Assembly: GCA_020852515.1 (NCBI GenBank)
Contig: JADZAS010000016.1
Coordinates: 374,155-438,154, forward strand
Origin: Phycisphaerales bacterium
Lineage (GTDB): Bacteria; Planctomycetota; Phycisphaerae; Phycisphaerales; UBA5793
Direction of reading: 5' to 3'
DNA: 64,000 bases
Of this stretch, positions 16,625 through 24,262 are shown piece after piece. The translations under genes and the position numbers were made by a program. How positions within the stretch are numbered: position 1 is the stretch's first letter; every line of letters starts with the position of its first letter. Below the pieces are notes generated by a model that had not been told where the DNA came from, made no database searches, and saw only the letters and a program-made list of their open reading frames with translations.

Positions 16625-18214
16625 TTGAACCTTCGAACCTATCAGGCACTTTCACTCACCGAAGCACTGACGCGGATCAAGGCTGATCTCGGCGAGGACG
16701 CCGTCGTCCTCCATTCGCGCACATTCCGGCGCGGCGGCATGCTCGGGCTGGGCGGCCAACTCATCTATGAAGTCACCGCGTCTCCGCCGGCCCCGCGGGC
16801 TGAGGTGAAGCCCCAATCGCTCCAGCGCGCTGCCGCGATGCGCCGGCGCGACCTCGATCGGACCGTGGCCGATGATTCGGCTCGCACGGCGGCGATGGCC
16901 CTCGCCTTGGCCGAGCAGGCGCGCCGGCGGCAGCAGTCCGCCACGCCGCCACTTCCCGCCGATGCACCTTCGCCCGCTCCGCCAGTGACGCGCTTCTCAC
17001 GGCCGGGCATCGAAGTCGAACTCAGCCGCCCGCTGGTCGATGCTGCAGACGCTCCCGCCGCGCCGCAGCTGCCAAGGCCGGCCCCTCCTGTCCGACGGCA
17101 GGTCGCGCCGGCGCTACCGGCCGACCAGAAGACGCCCGGCCGGCCGCGCCAGGAGCCCGCTCCGCTGCCCGTGGCACGGCGGTATGTGCTGTCGCCCGAT
17201 GCGCCGGTGGCCTCGCCGCCCTCATCGTCCGCGCCCCCGCCACAAAGGCAACTGCCCCGATCCAACGGCAAAGCACCGGTCACCAAGGCTGCCCGCAGCG
17301 CCGAACCCCTTCACTCCGGTCGCGCGGAGACAGCGCTGCACGACGAACTCACCACACTCAAGCAGATGGTGGGCCAGGTGCTTCAACGGCAGTCGGGCAC
17401 CCTCCAGCCCGCCATGCCCGAGGCCCTGTTCAATGAGTACGTCAGCCTCATCCAAAACGAAGTGGCGCAGGAGATCGCGGATGAACTCTGCGACGTCGTT
17501 CGCCGGGAACTGTCCGAGGCCGACTTGAAGAACCCTCGCGCGGTGCGCGACGCTTTCCGCCGGCACCTCGCCCAGTATGTCCCCGTGGCGCCGGATTCGC
17601 TGCTCGTGGAGTCACACGACGGCCGGCCGCTGACGATCGCCTTGGTGGGCCCAACCGGGGTGGGCAAGACGACCACCGTCGCCAAGCTGGCCGCCGCCTT
17701 CAAACTCCGCCACGGCAAGCGCGTCGGGCTGATCACGACCGACACCTACCGGATCGCTGCGGTGGACCAGCTGCGGACCTACGCCAACATCATCGGCCTG
17801 CCGCTGAAGGTCGCGCTTACTCCCGACGAGATGGCCGAAGCCTGCGAATCGCTTGCCAACTGCGACGTGATCCTCATTGACACCGCGGGTCGCTCGCCCA
17901 ACGATGGTGCTCGGCTTGACGAGATCAGGGCGTTTGCCACGGCGGCAGACCCTCACGAGATCCATCTCGTCCTTTCCAGCACTTGCAGCGAACCGGCCCT
18001 CATGCGAACCATCGAACGATTCTCGACGGTCAAGACCGATCGCGTCATCTTTACAAAGACGGACGAAGCCGTGAGCCTGGGCGTCCTGATCAACGTGATG
18101 CGCAAGGCGGGCAAGGAACTCTCGTTCATCACCACCGGTCAGGAAGTTCCTGATCACATCGAGGCAGGCAGTCCGGAACGGCTCGCCGCTCTGGTGCTCG
18201 GGGAGAAGGGATAA
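16625..18214 (+). CDS. flhF: FlhF, SRP-type GTPase for flagellar placement
   Basis: FlhF is an SRP-family GTPase that marks the site, often the pole, where a flagellum is built. The 529-residue protein begins with the FlhF N-terminal block LRTYQALSLTEALTRIKADLGEDAVVLHSRTFRRGG. A long Pro/Ala-rich B domain follows (residues ~60-240), then the NG domain with G1 GPTGVGKTTTVAKLA near residue 342, TTDTYRIAAVDQLRTYA and DTAGRSPND. The TTG start is required to include the conserved N-terminus and has a GGAAGGG site. flhG follows two bases after the stop. Confidence 0.97.
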   Translation: MNLRTYQALSLTEALTRIKADLGEDAVVLHSRTFRRGGMLGLGGQLIYEVTASPPAPRAEVKPQSLQRAAAMRRRDLDRTVADDSARTAAMALALAEQARRRQQSATPPLPADAPSPAPPVTRFSRPGIEVELSRPLVDAADAPAAPQLPRPAPPVRRQVAPALPADQKTPGRPRQEPAPLPVARRYVLSPDAPVASPPSSSAPPPQRQLPRSNGKAPVTKAARSAEPLHSGRAETALHDELTTLKQMVGQVLQRQSGTLQPAMPEALFNEYVSLIQNEVAQEIADELCDVVRRELSEADLKNPRAVRDAFRRHLAQYVPVAPDSLLVESHDGRPLTIALVGPTGVGKTTTVAKLAAAFKLRHGKRVGLITTDTYRIAAVDQLRTYANIIGLPLKVALTPDEMAEACESLANCDVILIDTAGRSPNDGARLDEIRAFATAADPHEIHLVLSSTCSEPALMRTIERFSTVKTDRVIFTKTDEAVSLGVLINVMRKAGKELSFITTGQEVPDHIEAGSPERLAALVLGEKG

Positions 18215-18216
18215 CG

Positions 18217-19254
18217 ATGGCGGTGGCAGATCAGGCCCAGCGGTTGCGCGACCTCGTTCGCGGCGAGGCCGCCCGCACCGAAGCAGACGCCAAGCAGCAG
18301 GCGCCGACGGCGTCGCGTCCGGTGCGCTCTCAGCCGCCGACCGCCGCGCCGCCGCGCCCGGCCGCCGCGCCGTGCGGGCGGCAGGACGATGAAGCCACGC
18401 CGGCTCAGCCGCGCCCTAAAGCCCACGTCATCGCCGTGGCCAGCGGCAAGGGCGGCGTGGGCAAGACCAACGTAGCCGTCAACCTCGCGGTCGCACTGGC
18501 GCAGCTGCGAAAGAAAGTCGCGCTGGTGGACGTGGACATGGGCCTGGCGAACGCCGACGTGATCTGCGGCGTCAAGGCGCCCTACAACCTCGCGCACCTC
18601 ATCGGGCCGCAGAAGCGCAAACTCCGCGAGATCGCCGTCGATGCCCCGGGAGGCTTCAAACTCATCCCGGGCGCCAACGGCATCAGCGACATGGCGGATC
18701 TTCCGGCACCGATGCTCGATCGCCTGATCAACCACCTCACGCAGATTGAGTCGCAGTGCGATTTTGTCATCCTGGACACCAGCGCGGGCATCAATTCGGC
18801 CGTCATCGCCTTCGCGGGCATGGCCGATACCGTGCTTGTCGTCACGACGCCCGAGCCCACGGCCGTCACCGACGCGTACGGCCTGGTCAAGTCGGTGCTC
18901 AAGCGCACGCCGCTGGCGAATCTCTACCTGCTTGTGAACCAGGTTGAGAATGAACTGCAGGGCAAAGAGGTGCACCAGCGCATCGCGATGGTCGCCCGCC
19001 GCTTTCTCCAGCGCGAAGTTGGTTTTGCGGGCTCGATTCCGCTCGACCGGTCCGTGGGCGCGAGCGTACTCCGGCGCGTGCCCTTCTGTCTGGCGTATCC
19101 GAACGGGCGGGCATCGCTGGCGGTCGGGCACCTCGGCGCGGCGCTGGTTCGCCGCACGGCGAGGGCGGATGAACTCACCGGCCCGGGCCGCACCGGGTTC
19201 TTCGCGCGGCTGGGCAAGTGGTTCGCCGCGGCGCGCCGACCGGCCGCAACTTGA
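18217..19254 (+). CDS. flhG: FlhG (FleN/MinD-like), flagellar number ATPase
   Basis: FlhG is a MinD-type ATPase that limits flagellar number and stimulates FlhF. The 345-residue product carries the N-terminal activator motif DQAQRLRDLV (residues ~5-14), known to contact FlhF (DQAxxLR). A Pro/Ala linker follows, and then the ATPase core: deviant Walker A SGKGGVGKTN near residue 77, VDVDMGLANADV, and the switch segment FVILDTSAGIN. The basic end (FFARLGKWFAAARR) is a plausible membrane-binding helix. Only two bases separate it from flhF, so the pair is co-translated. Confidence 0.96.
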   Translation: MAVADQAQRLRDLVRGEAARTEADAKQQAPTASRPVRSQPPTAAPPRPAAAPCGRQDDEATPAQPRPKAHVIAVASGKGGVGKTNVAVNLAVALAQLRKKVALVDVDMGLANADVICGVKAPYNLAHLIGPQKRKLREIAVDAPGGFKLIPGANGISDMADLPAPMLDRLINHLTQIESQCDFVILDTSAGINSAVIAFAGMADTVLVVTTPEPTAVTDAYGLVKSVLKRTPLANLYLLVNQVENELQGKEVHQRIAMVARRFLQREVGFAGSIPLDRSVGASVLRRVPFCLAYPNGRASLAVGHLGAALVRRTARADELTGPGRTGFFARLGKWFAAARRPAAT

Positions 19255-19313
19255 CTTTTTCTTCCGTTTTTGTTGATCCGCAAGGCTGATCATCCGATAT
19301 CCACGGATACGCC

Positions 19314-19661
19314 ATGGCGGAACATTCCAGCCAGTTGCGAGAGCCGGTACCGCCGCCCGCGAGGGTCATTGCGGGGTGCTTTGGCATGTGTGCCTTTTCC
19401 ATCGCGATCGTCTGCGGAATTTTCGCGGCCAATCCGCCGAGCGTCGTGCTCTCGCGCGCGCTCATCGCGCTCTTTGGCGCCTATCTGATGGGTCTGGTTG
19501 CGGGCGAGATTCTTTCGTTCGCCATTCGCGATCACCTGCGCCAATACGTCGCCGACCACCCGATCCCGAATTCCGATATCTCACTTGATGACATTGTCGG
19601 CGAGTTGCGTGTGGATAAGTCCACCGAATCGAAACCGAACATCGCCGCGAAATCGGCGTAA
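19314..19661 (+). CDS. Small two-helix membrane protein, unknown
   Basis: I do not recognise this 115-residue protein. It has two hydrophobic segments (about residues 19-42, with FGMCAFSIAIVCGIFAA, and 48-72, with ALIALFGAYLMGLVAGEI). A charged cytoplasmic-type tail follows, with DHLRQYVADHPIPNSDISLDDIVGE. It lies 59 bases after flhG and 34 bases before the fliA promoter, in the same orientation, so a flagellar role or a role in fliA control is possible but unproven. The ribosome-binding site is weak. Confidence 0.7.
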   Translation: MAEHSSQLREPVPPPARVIAGCFGMCAFSIAIVCGIFAANPPSVVLSRALIALFGAYLMGLVAGEILSFAIRDHLRQYVADHPIPNSDISLDDIVGELRVDKSTESKPNIAAKSA

Positions 19662-19695
19662 GCGTAGTTATTTTGGGCAAAGTTGGCCGAAAGTC

Positions 19696-19723
19696 TTGCA
19701 GTAGGCGTCGAATAACTTATACT
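19696..19723 (+). promoter_or_regulatory. Predicted sigma-70-type promoter of fliA
   Basis: TTGCAG (19696-19701), a 16-base spacer and TATACT (19718-19723) form a strong-looking housekeeping promoter in an AT-richer patch. Transcription would start near 19730, about 60 bases before the fliA ATG. This gives the two sigma genes their own promoter, separate from the upstream cluster. Confidence 0.65.
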
Positions 19724-19732
19724 TAGCCCAAG

Positions 19733-19750
19733 CGGTCCAAGGACGGACCG
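19733..19750 (+). promoter_or_regulatory. Inverted repeat in the fliA leader
   Basis: CGGTCC and GGACCG flank six bases (AAGGAC) just downstream of the predicted transcription start of fliA. It could be an operator or a small leader hairpin; the sequence alone does not decide. Confidence 0.35.
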
Positions 19751-19790
19751 GCTGCAACGGACTGTGGCTCGAGGTCAGGGAGACGACCCG

Positions 19791-20618
19791 ATGACGAAGG
19801 TGAAAGCGTCCTCGCGCAAGGTTTCGCGCCGAGTTTCCGTATCGTCACTCGACGATATGCCCATCAACGAGGTCTGGCTCGAATACAAGAAGACCGGAAG
19901 CGAGACACTTCGCAACTGGCTTACCGAGCATTATCTGCACCTCGTCCGCTACAACGCCGAGCGCCAGCACGCCAAACTTCCCGTCGAGGTTGACGTCAAT
20001 GATCTCGTGCAAGCCGGGTTCTTCGGCCTGCTCGACGCCATCGACGCGTTTGATCTCGGCTACGGTGTGAAGTTCGAAACCTACTGCGCCCAGCGCATCC
20101 GCGGCGCCATCCTCGACGAACTGCGGTCGATGGACTGGGTGCCGCGCCTCGTCCGCTCGCGCACGAGCAAGATCGAGTCCGCCCGCAAGTCGCTCAAGGC
20201 CCGCCTCGGGCGCAACCCCGATCACCAGGAACTGGCCACGCACATCGGCGCCGACGAAGAGGAGATGAAGAAGCTCCTCAAGGACGGCCGGGCCGTGGGC
20301 GTGGTGAGCCTGAACCGAAAGTGCTTCGAGACCGACTCAAACAAGGACGTGCGTGAAATCGACGTCCTCGAAGATGAGACTCAGGCCAATCCGCTCTCTG
20401 AAACGCAGAAGGGCGACCTCAAGGACCTCATCACCAAGGGCCTCAGCCGCGCCGAACGACTCATCGTCGTCCTCTACTACTATGAGGAGATGACGATGAA
20501 GGAGATCGGCCAGACGCTGGACCTTTCCGAGTCGCGCGTCTCGCAGATGCACTCGTCTATTCTGGCTCGCCTGCGAGCGCAGATGCTTCATCGCGAGCGC
20601 GAGTTCTACGCCGGCTGA
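19791..20618 (+). CDS. fliA: FliA-type sigma factor (sigma-28/WhiG class)
   Basis: RNA polymerase sigma factor of the flagellar class, 275 residues. Region 2 is complete: VNDLVQAGFFGLLDAIDAFDLGYGVKFETYCAQRIRGAILDELRSMDWVPR, where the LDELRSMDWVPR part of region 2.4 is the usual sigma-28 sequence. Region 3 follows (ESARKSLKARLGRNPDHQELATHIG) and region 4 has the helix-turn-helix MTMKEIGQTLDLSESRVSQMHSS. ATG 19791 has AGGGAG eight bases upstream. An unusual insert between regions 3 and 4 (about residues 165-200, acidic) is shared in position with the next gene. Confidence 0.93.
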   Translation: MTKVKASSRKVSRRVSVSSLDDMPINEVWLEYKKTGSETLRNWLTEHYLHLVRYNAERQHAKLPVEVDVNDLVQAGFFGLLDAIDAFDLGYGVKFETYCAQRIRGAILDELRSMDWVPRLVRSRTSKIESARKSLKARLGRNPDHQELATHIGADEEEMKKLLKDGRAVGVVSLNRKCFETDSNKDVREIDVLEDETQANPLSETQKGDLKDLITKGLSRAERLIVVLYYYEEMTMKEIGQTLDLSESRVSQMHSSILARLRAQMLHREREFYAG

Positions 20619-20723
20619 TTTTGCTTTTTCCCGCCGCGACCTGCGGGGCGCGGCATTCTGCTGCGCCCTGCGCGCCCTGCGTCTCGTGCGCCGCCATGTC
20701 AAGTGAAGAACGGGAGGGTGTTC

Positions 20724-21548
20724 ATGACCGTTGCGATGATTCGCGAACGCGCCCGACGCACGTCAACGTCTGCAGATAGCCAGGAGCAGTCGATCGACTC
20801 CATCTGGCGCCGCTACAAGCAAACGCTCGACGAACCGACGCGCAACTGGCTGGTCGAGCGCTACTTCCCGCTCGTTTGCTCCCGGGCGGAGCGACTGCAC
20901 GCGCGGCTGCCCCGCGCGGTCGATCTCAGCGATCTCATTCAGCAGGGATCGTTCGGGCTGCTCGACGCCATCAGCGCGTTCGACCCGGATCACGGCGCCA
21001 AGTTCGAAACCTTCTGCATCCAGCGCGTCAATGGCGCCATGGTCGACTACCTTCGATCGATCGATGATGCGTCGCGCGGAGCGCGGACGCGGTACCGGAT
21101 GGTGCAGGAAGCCCGCCAGAAGTTCTTTGCCAGCCACGGCTACAACCCCACCGACCTCGAGCTGCTGCCGCTCCTCCATCCGCAGCGTAAGATGGCTCAG
21201 CGCATCCTCGATGGCAGTGCGCTCGTCAGGTGTACCTGCACGAGCGACTGCTGGCGTCCCACGGAAACCGATCGCGATGAGGAGCAGGCGTTCACGATCG
21301 AGGATGCGTCGCAGCCCGATGCACTGTCGGTCATGCAGAAGCGGGATATCCGAAACTTCATCACGCGCGGCCTGAGCCGGGTCGAGCGCCTCATCGTGGT
21401 GCTCTACTACTACGAGGAGCTGTCGATGAAGGAGATCGGCCACACGCTGGGCCTCTCCGAGTCGCGCGTGTCGCAGATGCACAAGTCCGTCCTCGCCAGG
21501 CTCCGGGCCCAACTCGGCCACCGCGAGCGCGAGTTGGTCGATGCGTGA
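20724..21548 (+). CDS. Second FliA-like sigma factor, divergent region 2.4
   Basis: A 274-residue paralogue of the upstream fliA product, clearly from duplication. Regions 2.1-2.3 (DLIQQGSFGLLDAISAFDPDHGAKFETFC) and the region 4 helix-turn-helix (LSMKEIGHTLGLSESRVSQMHKS) are well kept. Region 2.4 and the start of region 3 differ strongly: where fliA has DWVPR this protein has DDASRGAR, and region 3 is rewritten with a Cys-containing patch (VRCTCTSDCW). It should therefore recognise a similar -35 but a different -10 element, or act as a competitor. The start at 20724 has GGGAGG six bases upstream. Confidence 0.88.
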   Translation: MTVAMIRERARRTSTSADSQEQSIDSIWRRYKQTLDEPTRNWLVERYFPLVCSRAERLHARLPRAVDLSDLIQQGSFGLLDAISAFDPDHGAKFETFCIQRVNGAMVDYLRSIDDASRGARTRYRMVQEARQKFFASHGYNPTDLELLPLLHPQRKMAQRILDGSALVRCTCTSDCWRPTETDRDEEQAFTIEDASQPDALSVMQKRDIRNFITRGLSRVERLIVVLYYYEELSMKEIGHTLGLSESRVSQMHKSVLARLRAQLGHRERELVDA

Positions 21549-21633
21549 GGAGGTCGCCTCGAGACGAAACTGCGAGCCGTCGTAGCCGACGACGAATCCG
21601 CGATTTGCGGCCCGTGCGTCGTATGATCGACGC

Positions 21634-22125
21634 GTGACATCGCCCCCCCAACCCGCTACGGCGTACATCGCGCTGGGATCGAACCTCGGCGACCGCCGCG
21701 CGTTCATCGAGAGCGCCTTGGCAATGCTGGATGCGGACGACCGCACGAGGGTGATCAAGAGCAGTCCGCTGGTCGAAACCGCGGCGGTAGGCGGCCCGCC
21801 CGGACAGGGAGCGTTTCTCAACGCCGCATGCGAACTGCACACCGCCCGCTCGCCGCGCGAACTGCTCGACCTGCTGCTGGGCATCGAAGCGCAACTCGGG
21901 CGCGAGCGCCGAGAGCGATGGGGCCCGCGCACGATCGATCTCGACCTGCTGCTCTACGGCAACGCCGTCGTCGATGAACCCGGTCTGCGCATCCCGCACC
22001 CAAGAATGCACGAGCGGCAGTTTGTTCTTGAACCGCTTGCGATCATTGCCGGTGAGGTACGTCATCCGACTCTGGATCTCACGATGTCAGAGCTGTGCAG
22101 TTCATCCCGCTCACGGTCGGTCTGA
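21634..22125 (+). CDS. folK: FolK, hydroxymethyldihydropteridine pyrophosphokinase
   Basis: Transfers pyrophosphate from ATP to 6-hydroxymethyl-dihydropterin in folate synthesis. The 163-residue protein has the family start AYIALGSNLGDRRAFIESAL and the ATP/pterin-binding block RERRERWGPRTIDLDLLLYGN, with the closing PHPRMHERQFVLEPL. The GTG start is at the edge of a short gap after the sigma gene. It overlaps the next gene by 31 bases, so the two are probably co-translated although functionally unrelated. Confidence 0.95.
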   Translation: MTSPPQPATAYIALGSNLGDRRAFIESALAMLDADDRTRVIKSSPLVETAAVGGPPGQGAFLNAACELHTARSPRELLDLLLGIEAQLGRERRERWGPRTIDLDLLLYGNAVVDEPGLRIPHPRMHERQFVLEPLAIIAGEVRHPTLDLTMSELCSSSRSRSV

Positions 22126-23195
22126 ACACCGGTCAGCGCATACCATTGACCGCCGCACCGGCACTCTCGCCGTCTGACCTGAACGCGACCGTGACACCTG
22201 ACCGCGCCAAATCCGCCATCGGTATAGATAATCTCGATCAGCCGCTCCTGCCGCACATTCGGCGTGACGTGCTGACACTGCGCGCCGACCAGACGGTCGG
22301 AGAGTCGCTCGATGCACTCCGCAAGCGGGGGATTACGCAGACGATCATCTACTTCTACGTGCTCGACAACGACGATCGCCTCGTCGGCGTCGTCCCGACA
22401 CGGCAGTTGCTGCTTGCGAGCCCCACGGAACTGATCTCGGGCATCATGGACGGCAACGTCGTCTCTATCCCTGCATCCGCCAGTGTGCTGACCGCGTGCG
22501 AGTTCTTTGCGATACATCGATTCCTCGCCTGCCCGGTGGTCGATGACGAGAATCGGCTGCTGGGCGTGGCCGACGTCGATCTGTTCACCGATGAGGTCTT
22601 CTCCTTGGCCGAGCGCCGCGAAGCGGACGACCTCTTCCAACTCATCGGCGTGCACGTCGCGCTGAGTCGGCGCGGTTCGCCGTGGGCCGCGTTCAGAGAT
22701 CGTTTCCCCTGGCTGCTGTGCAACATTGCCGGCGGCACGCTGTGCGCGCTGTTGGCAAGCCTGTACGACTCGCTGCTCAACCAGGTCATCACCCTGGCGC
22801 TGTTTATTCCGGTGGTTCTGGCGCTTTCCGAAAGTGTGAGCATCCAGTCGATGACGATCACGCTTCAGAGCCTGCACGGCGGGCGGCTGAACTGGAAGCG
22901 AGCAGGCGTGGGCATCGGCAGAGAGTTCCTTACGGCCTCGCTGCTGGGCTCGGCGTGCGGGCTGGCGCTGTTCACAATTTCAGCTCTGTGGCGCGGAGAG
23001 ATGATCGTCGCGATGGTCATTGGCCTGAGCATCGCCGTGGCCATGGTCACCTCCTGCCTCGTGGGCGTGGCGCTGCCGATGGTCATGCGGGCGCTGCGTC
23101 AGGACCCGCGCATCGCGTCCGGGCCCATCGTGCTTGCAACCGCTGACGTCGCGACGCTTCTGTTCTATCTCAATCTCGCCGGTCTGCTGCTCTGA
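22095..23195 (+). CDS. MgtE-like divalent cation transporter lacking the N domain
   Basis: A 366-residue protein with two CBS domains (about residues 55-180: LDALRKRGITQTIIYFYVLDNDDRLVGVV and FLACPVVDDENRLLGVADVD) and five predicted membrane helices. The membrane part has the MgtE end motif DPRIASGPIVLATADVATLLFYL, with the Asp used in the Mg2+ pore. Classical MgtE (~450 residues) starts with a helical N domain that is absent here, and the GGN..TQ motif of helix 2 reads SESVSIQ. The substrate (Mg2+, perhaps Co2+) is inferred from the family. The GTG start lies inside folK. Confidence 0.8.
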   Translation: MQFIPLTVGLNTGQRIPLTAAPALSPSDLNATVTPDRAKSAIGIDNLDQPLLPHIRRDVLTLRADQTVGESLDALRKRGITQTIIYFYVLDNDDRLVGVVPTRQLLLASPTELISGIMDGNVVSIPASASVLTACEFFAIHRFLACPVVDDENRLLGVADVDLFTDEVFSLAERREADDLFQLIGVHVALSRRGSPWAAFRDRFPWLLCNIAGGTLCALLASLYDSLLNQVITLALFIPVVLALSESVSIQSMTITLQSLHGGRLNWKRAGVGIGREFLTASLLGSACGLALFTISALWRGEMIVAMVIGLSIAVAMVTSCLVGVALPMVMRALRQDPRIASGPIVLATADVATLLFYLNLAGLLL

Positions 23196-23218
23196 CCGAC
23201 CGGCCGCCGGGCCGCGAC

Positions 23219-24085
23219 TTAATCTTCAGGCGCATTGCTCGCCACGCGCGTGCGGAACTCATCCGTCAACCGGCGGCAGATGGGGCCGATGGCGCCGTCC
23301 CCGATGATCGTCTCGTCGATCTGCGAGACGGCGATGATCTCCGCCGCGGTGCCAGTGAGGAATACCTCGTCGGCCTGCTTGAGCTCGTCAAGCCGGAAAA
23401 GCCGCTCCTCGCACTTGATCTTGAAGTCACTGCACAGCGACCGCACGAACGCGCGCGTCACGCCCTTGAGCAGGCCGGCCGAGTCAGGCGGCGTGGCGAT
23501 CCGGCCATCCTTGACCATGAAGATGTTGTCGCCGGTGCACTCGGCCACGTAGCCTTCGTGGTTGAGCATGATCGCCTCGAGCACGCCCGCGTCGATCGCC
23601 TCGATCTTGGCGAGGATGTTGTTGAGGTAGTTGAGGCTCTTGATGCTGGGGTCCAGTGCCGCGGGAAGATTGCGCGGCCGGCGCGCCGTGATGACCTTCA
23701 TGCCGCTCTCGTAGAGGGCCGGCGGATACAACTCGATCGAATCAGCGATGATGAAGCAAGTCGGGTGCGGGCATCGGAAGGGGTTCAGGCCCAGCGTGCC
23801 CACGCCGCGCGTCACGACCACGCGGATGTAGGCGTTGCGCAGGCCATTGGCGCTGAGCGTCTTGCGCATGGCCTCGATCCACTGCTCATGGGTATAGGGC
23901 GACTTGAGCCGGATCGCCTCGGCCGAGGCAAAGAGCCGGTTGATGTGCGACGCGGCCTTGAAAATGCGGCCGTTGTAGGCGCGAATGCCCTCGAAGCAGC
24001 CGTCGCCGTAGAGCACGCCATGATCGAAGACGCTCACGACGGCCTGCTCGCGCGGCACCAGGTTCCCATCCATCCAGATCTGCAA
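23219..24085 (-). CDS. ilvE: Branched-chain amino acid aminotransferase (class IV)
   Basis: PLP-dependent class IV transaminase making or degrading Leu, Ile and Val. The 288-residue form starts IWMDGNLVPREQAVVSVFDHGVLYGDGCFEGIRAYNG, the IlvE hallmark. The PLP lysine lies in the segment DPSIKSLNYLNNILAKIEA, and LTGTAAEIIAVSQID is the usual end motif. I chose the TTG at 24085 because it gives the standard N-terminus, with GGAGG upstream; an ORF open to 24169 has no matching start. Its 3' end faces the transporter gene 23 bases away, without an obvious terminator. Confidence 0.93.
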   Translation of the reverse strand: MQIWMDGNLVPREQAVVSVFDHGVLYGDGCFEGIRAYNGRIFKAASHINRLFASAEAIRLKSPYTHEQWIEAMRKTLSANGLRNAYIRVVVTRGVGTLGLNPFRCPHPTCFIIADSIELYPPALYESGMKVITARRPRNLPAALDPSIKSLNYLNNILAKIEAIDAGVLEAIMLNHEGYVAECTGDNIFMVKDGRIATPPDSAGLLKGVTRAFVRSLCSDFKIKCEERLFRLDELKQADEVFLTGTAAEIIAVSQIDETIIGDGAIGPICRRLTDEFRTRVASNAPED

Positions 24086-24203
24086 GTGTCCGCCCTTTCC
24101 TCCTGAGCCCGCCGCCCGAAACCGGGGGTCGCGGTGCGCCGGCAGTATATGCCGTCCAGCCACAATCACCGGTTCCCTGGGCAGAATCAGGGCTGTCGCC
24201 CTG

Positions 24204-24236
24204 AAAAATGACGCCTGCCGCGTTCGGCGGCAGGCG
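24204..24236 (-). terminator. Rho-independent terminator of the kinase gene
   Basis: A perfect 10-base-pair stem (CGCCTGCCGC at 24212-24221 with GCGGCAGGCG at 24227-24236) and a five-base loop. On the minus strand it is followed by a five-T run (24204-24208). It lies 27 bases past the stop of the kinase gene. Confidence 0.8.
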
Positions 24237-24262
24237 GGGTAAAGACGGAGGTTGCATTCGGA

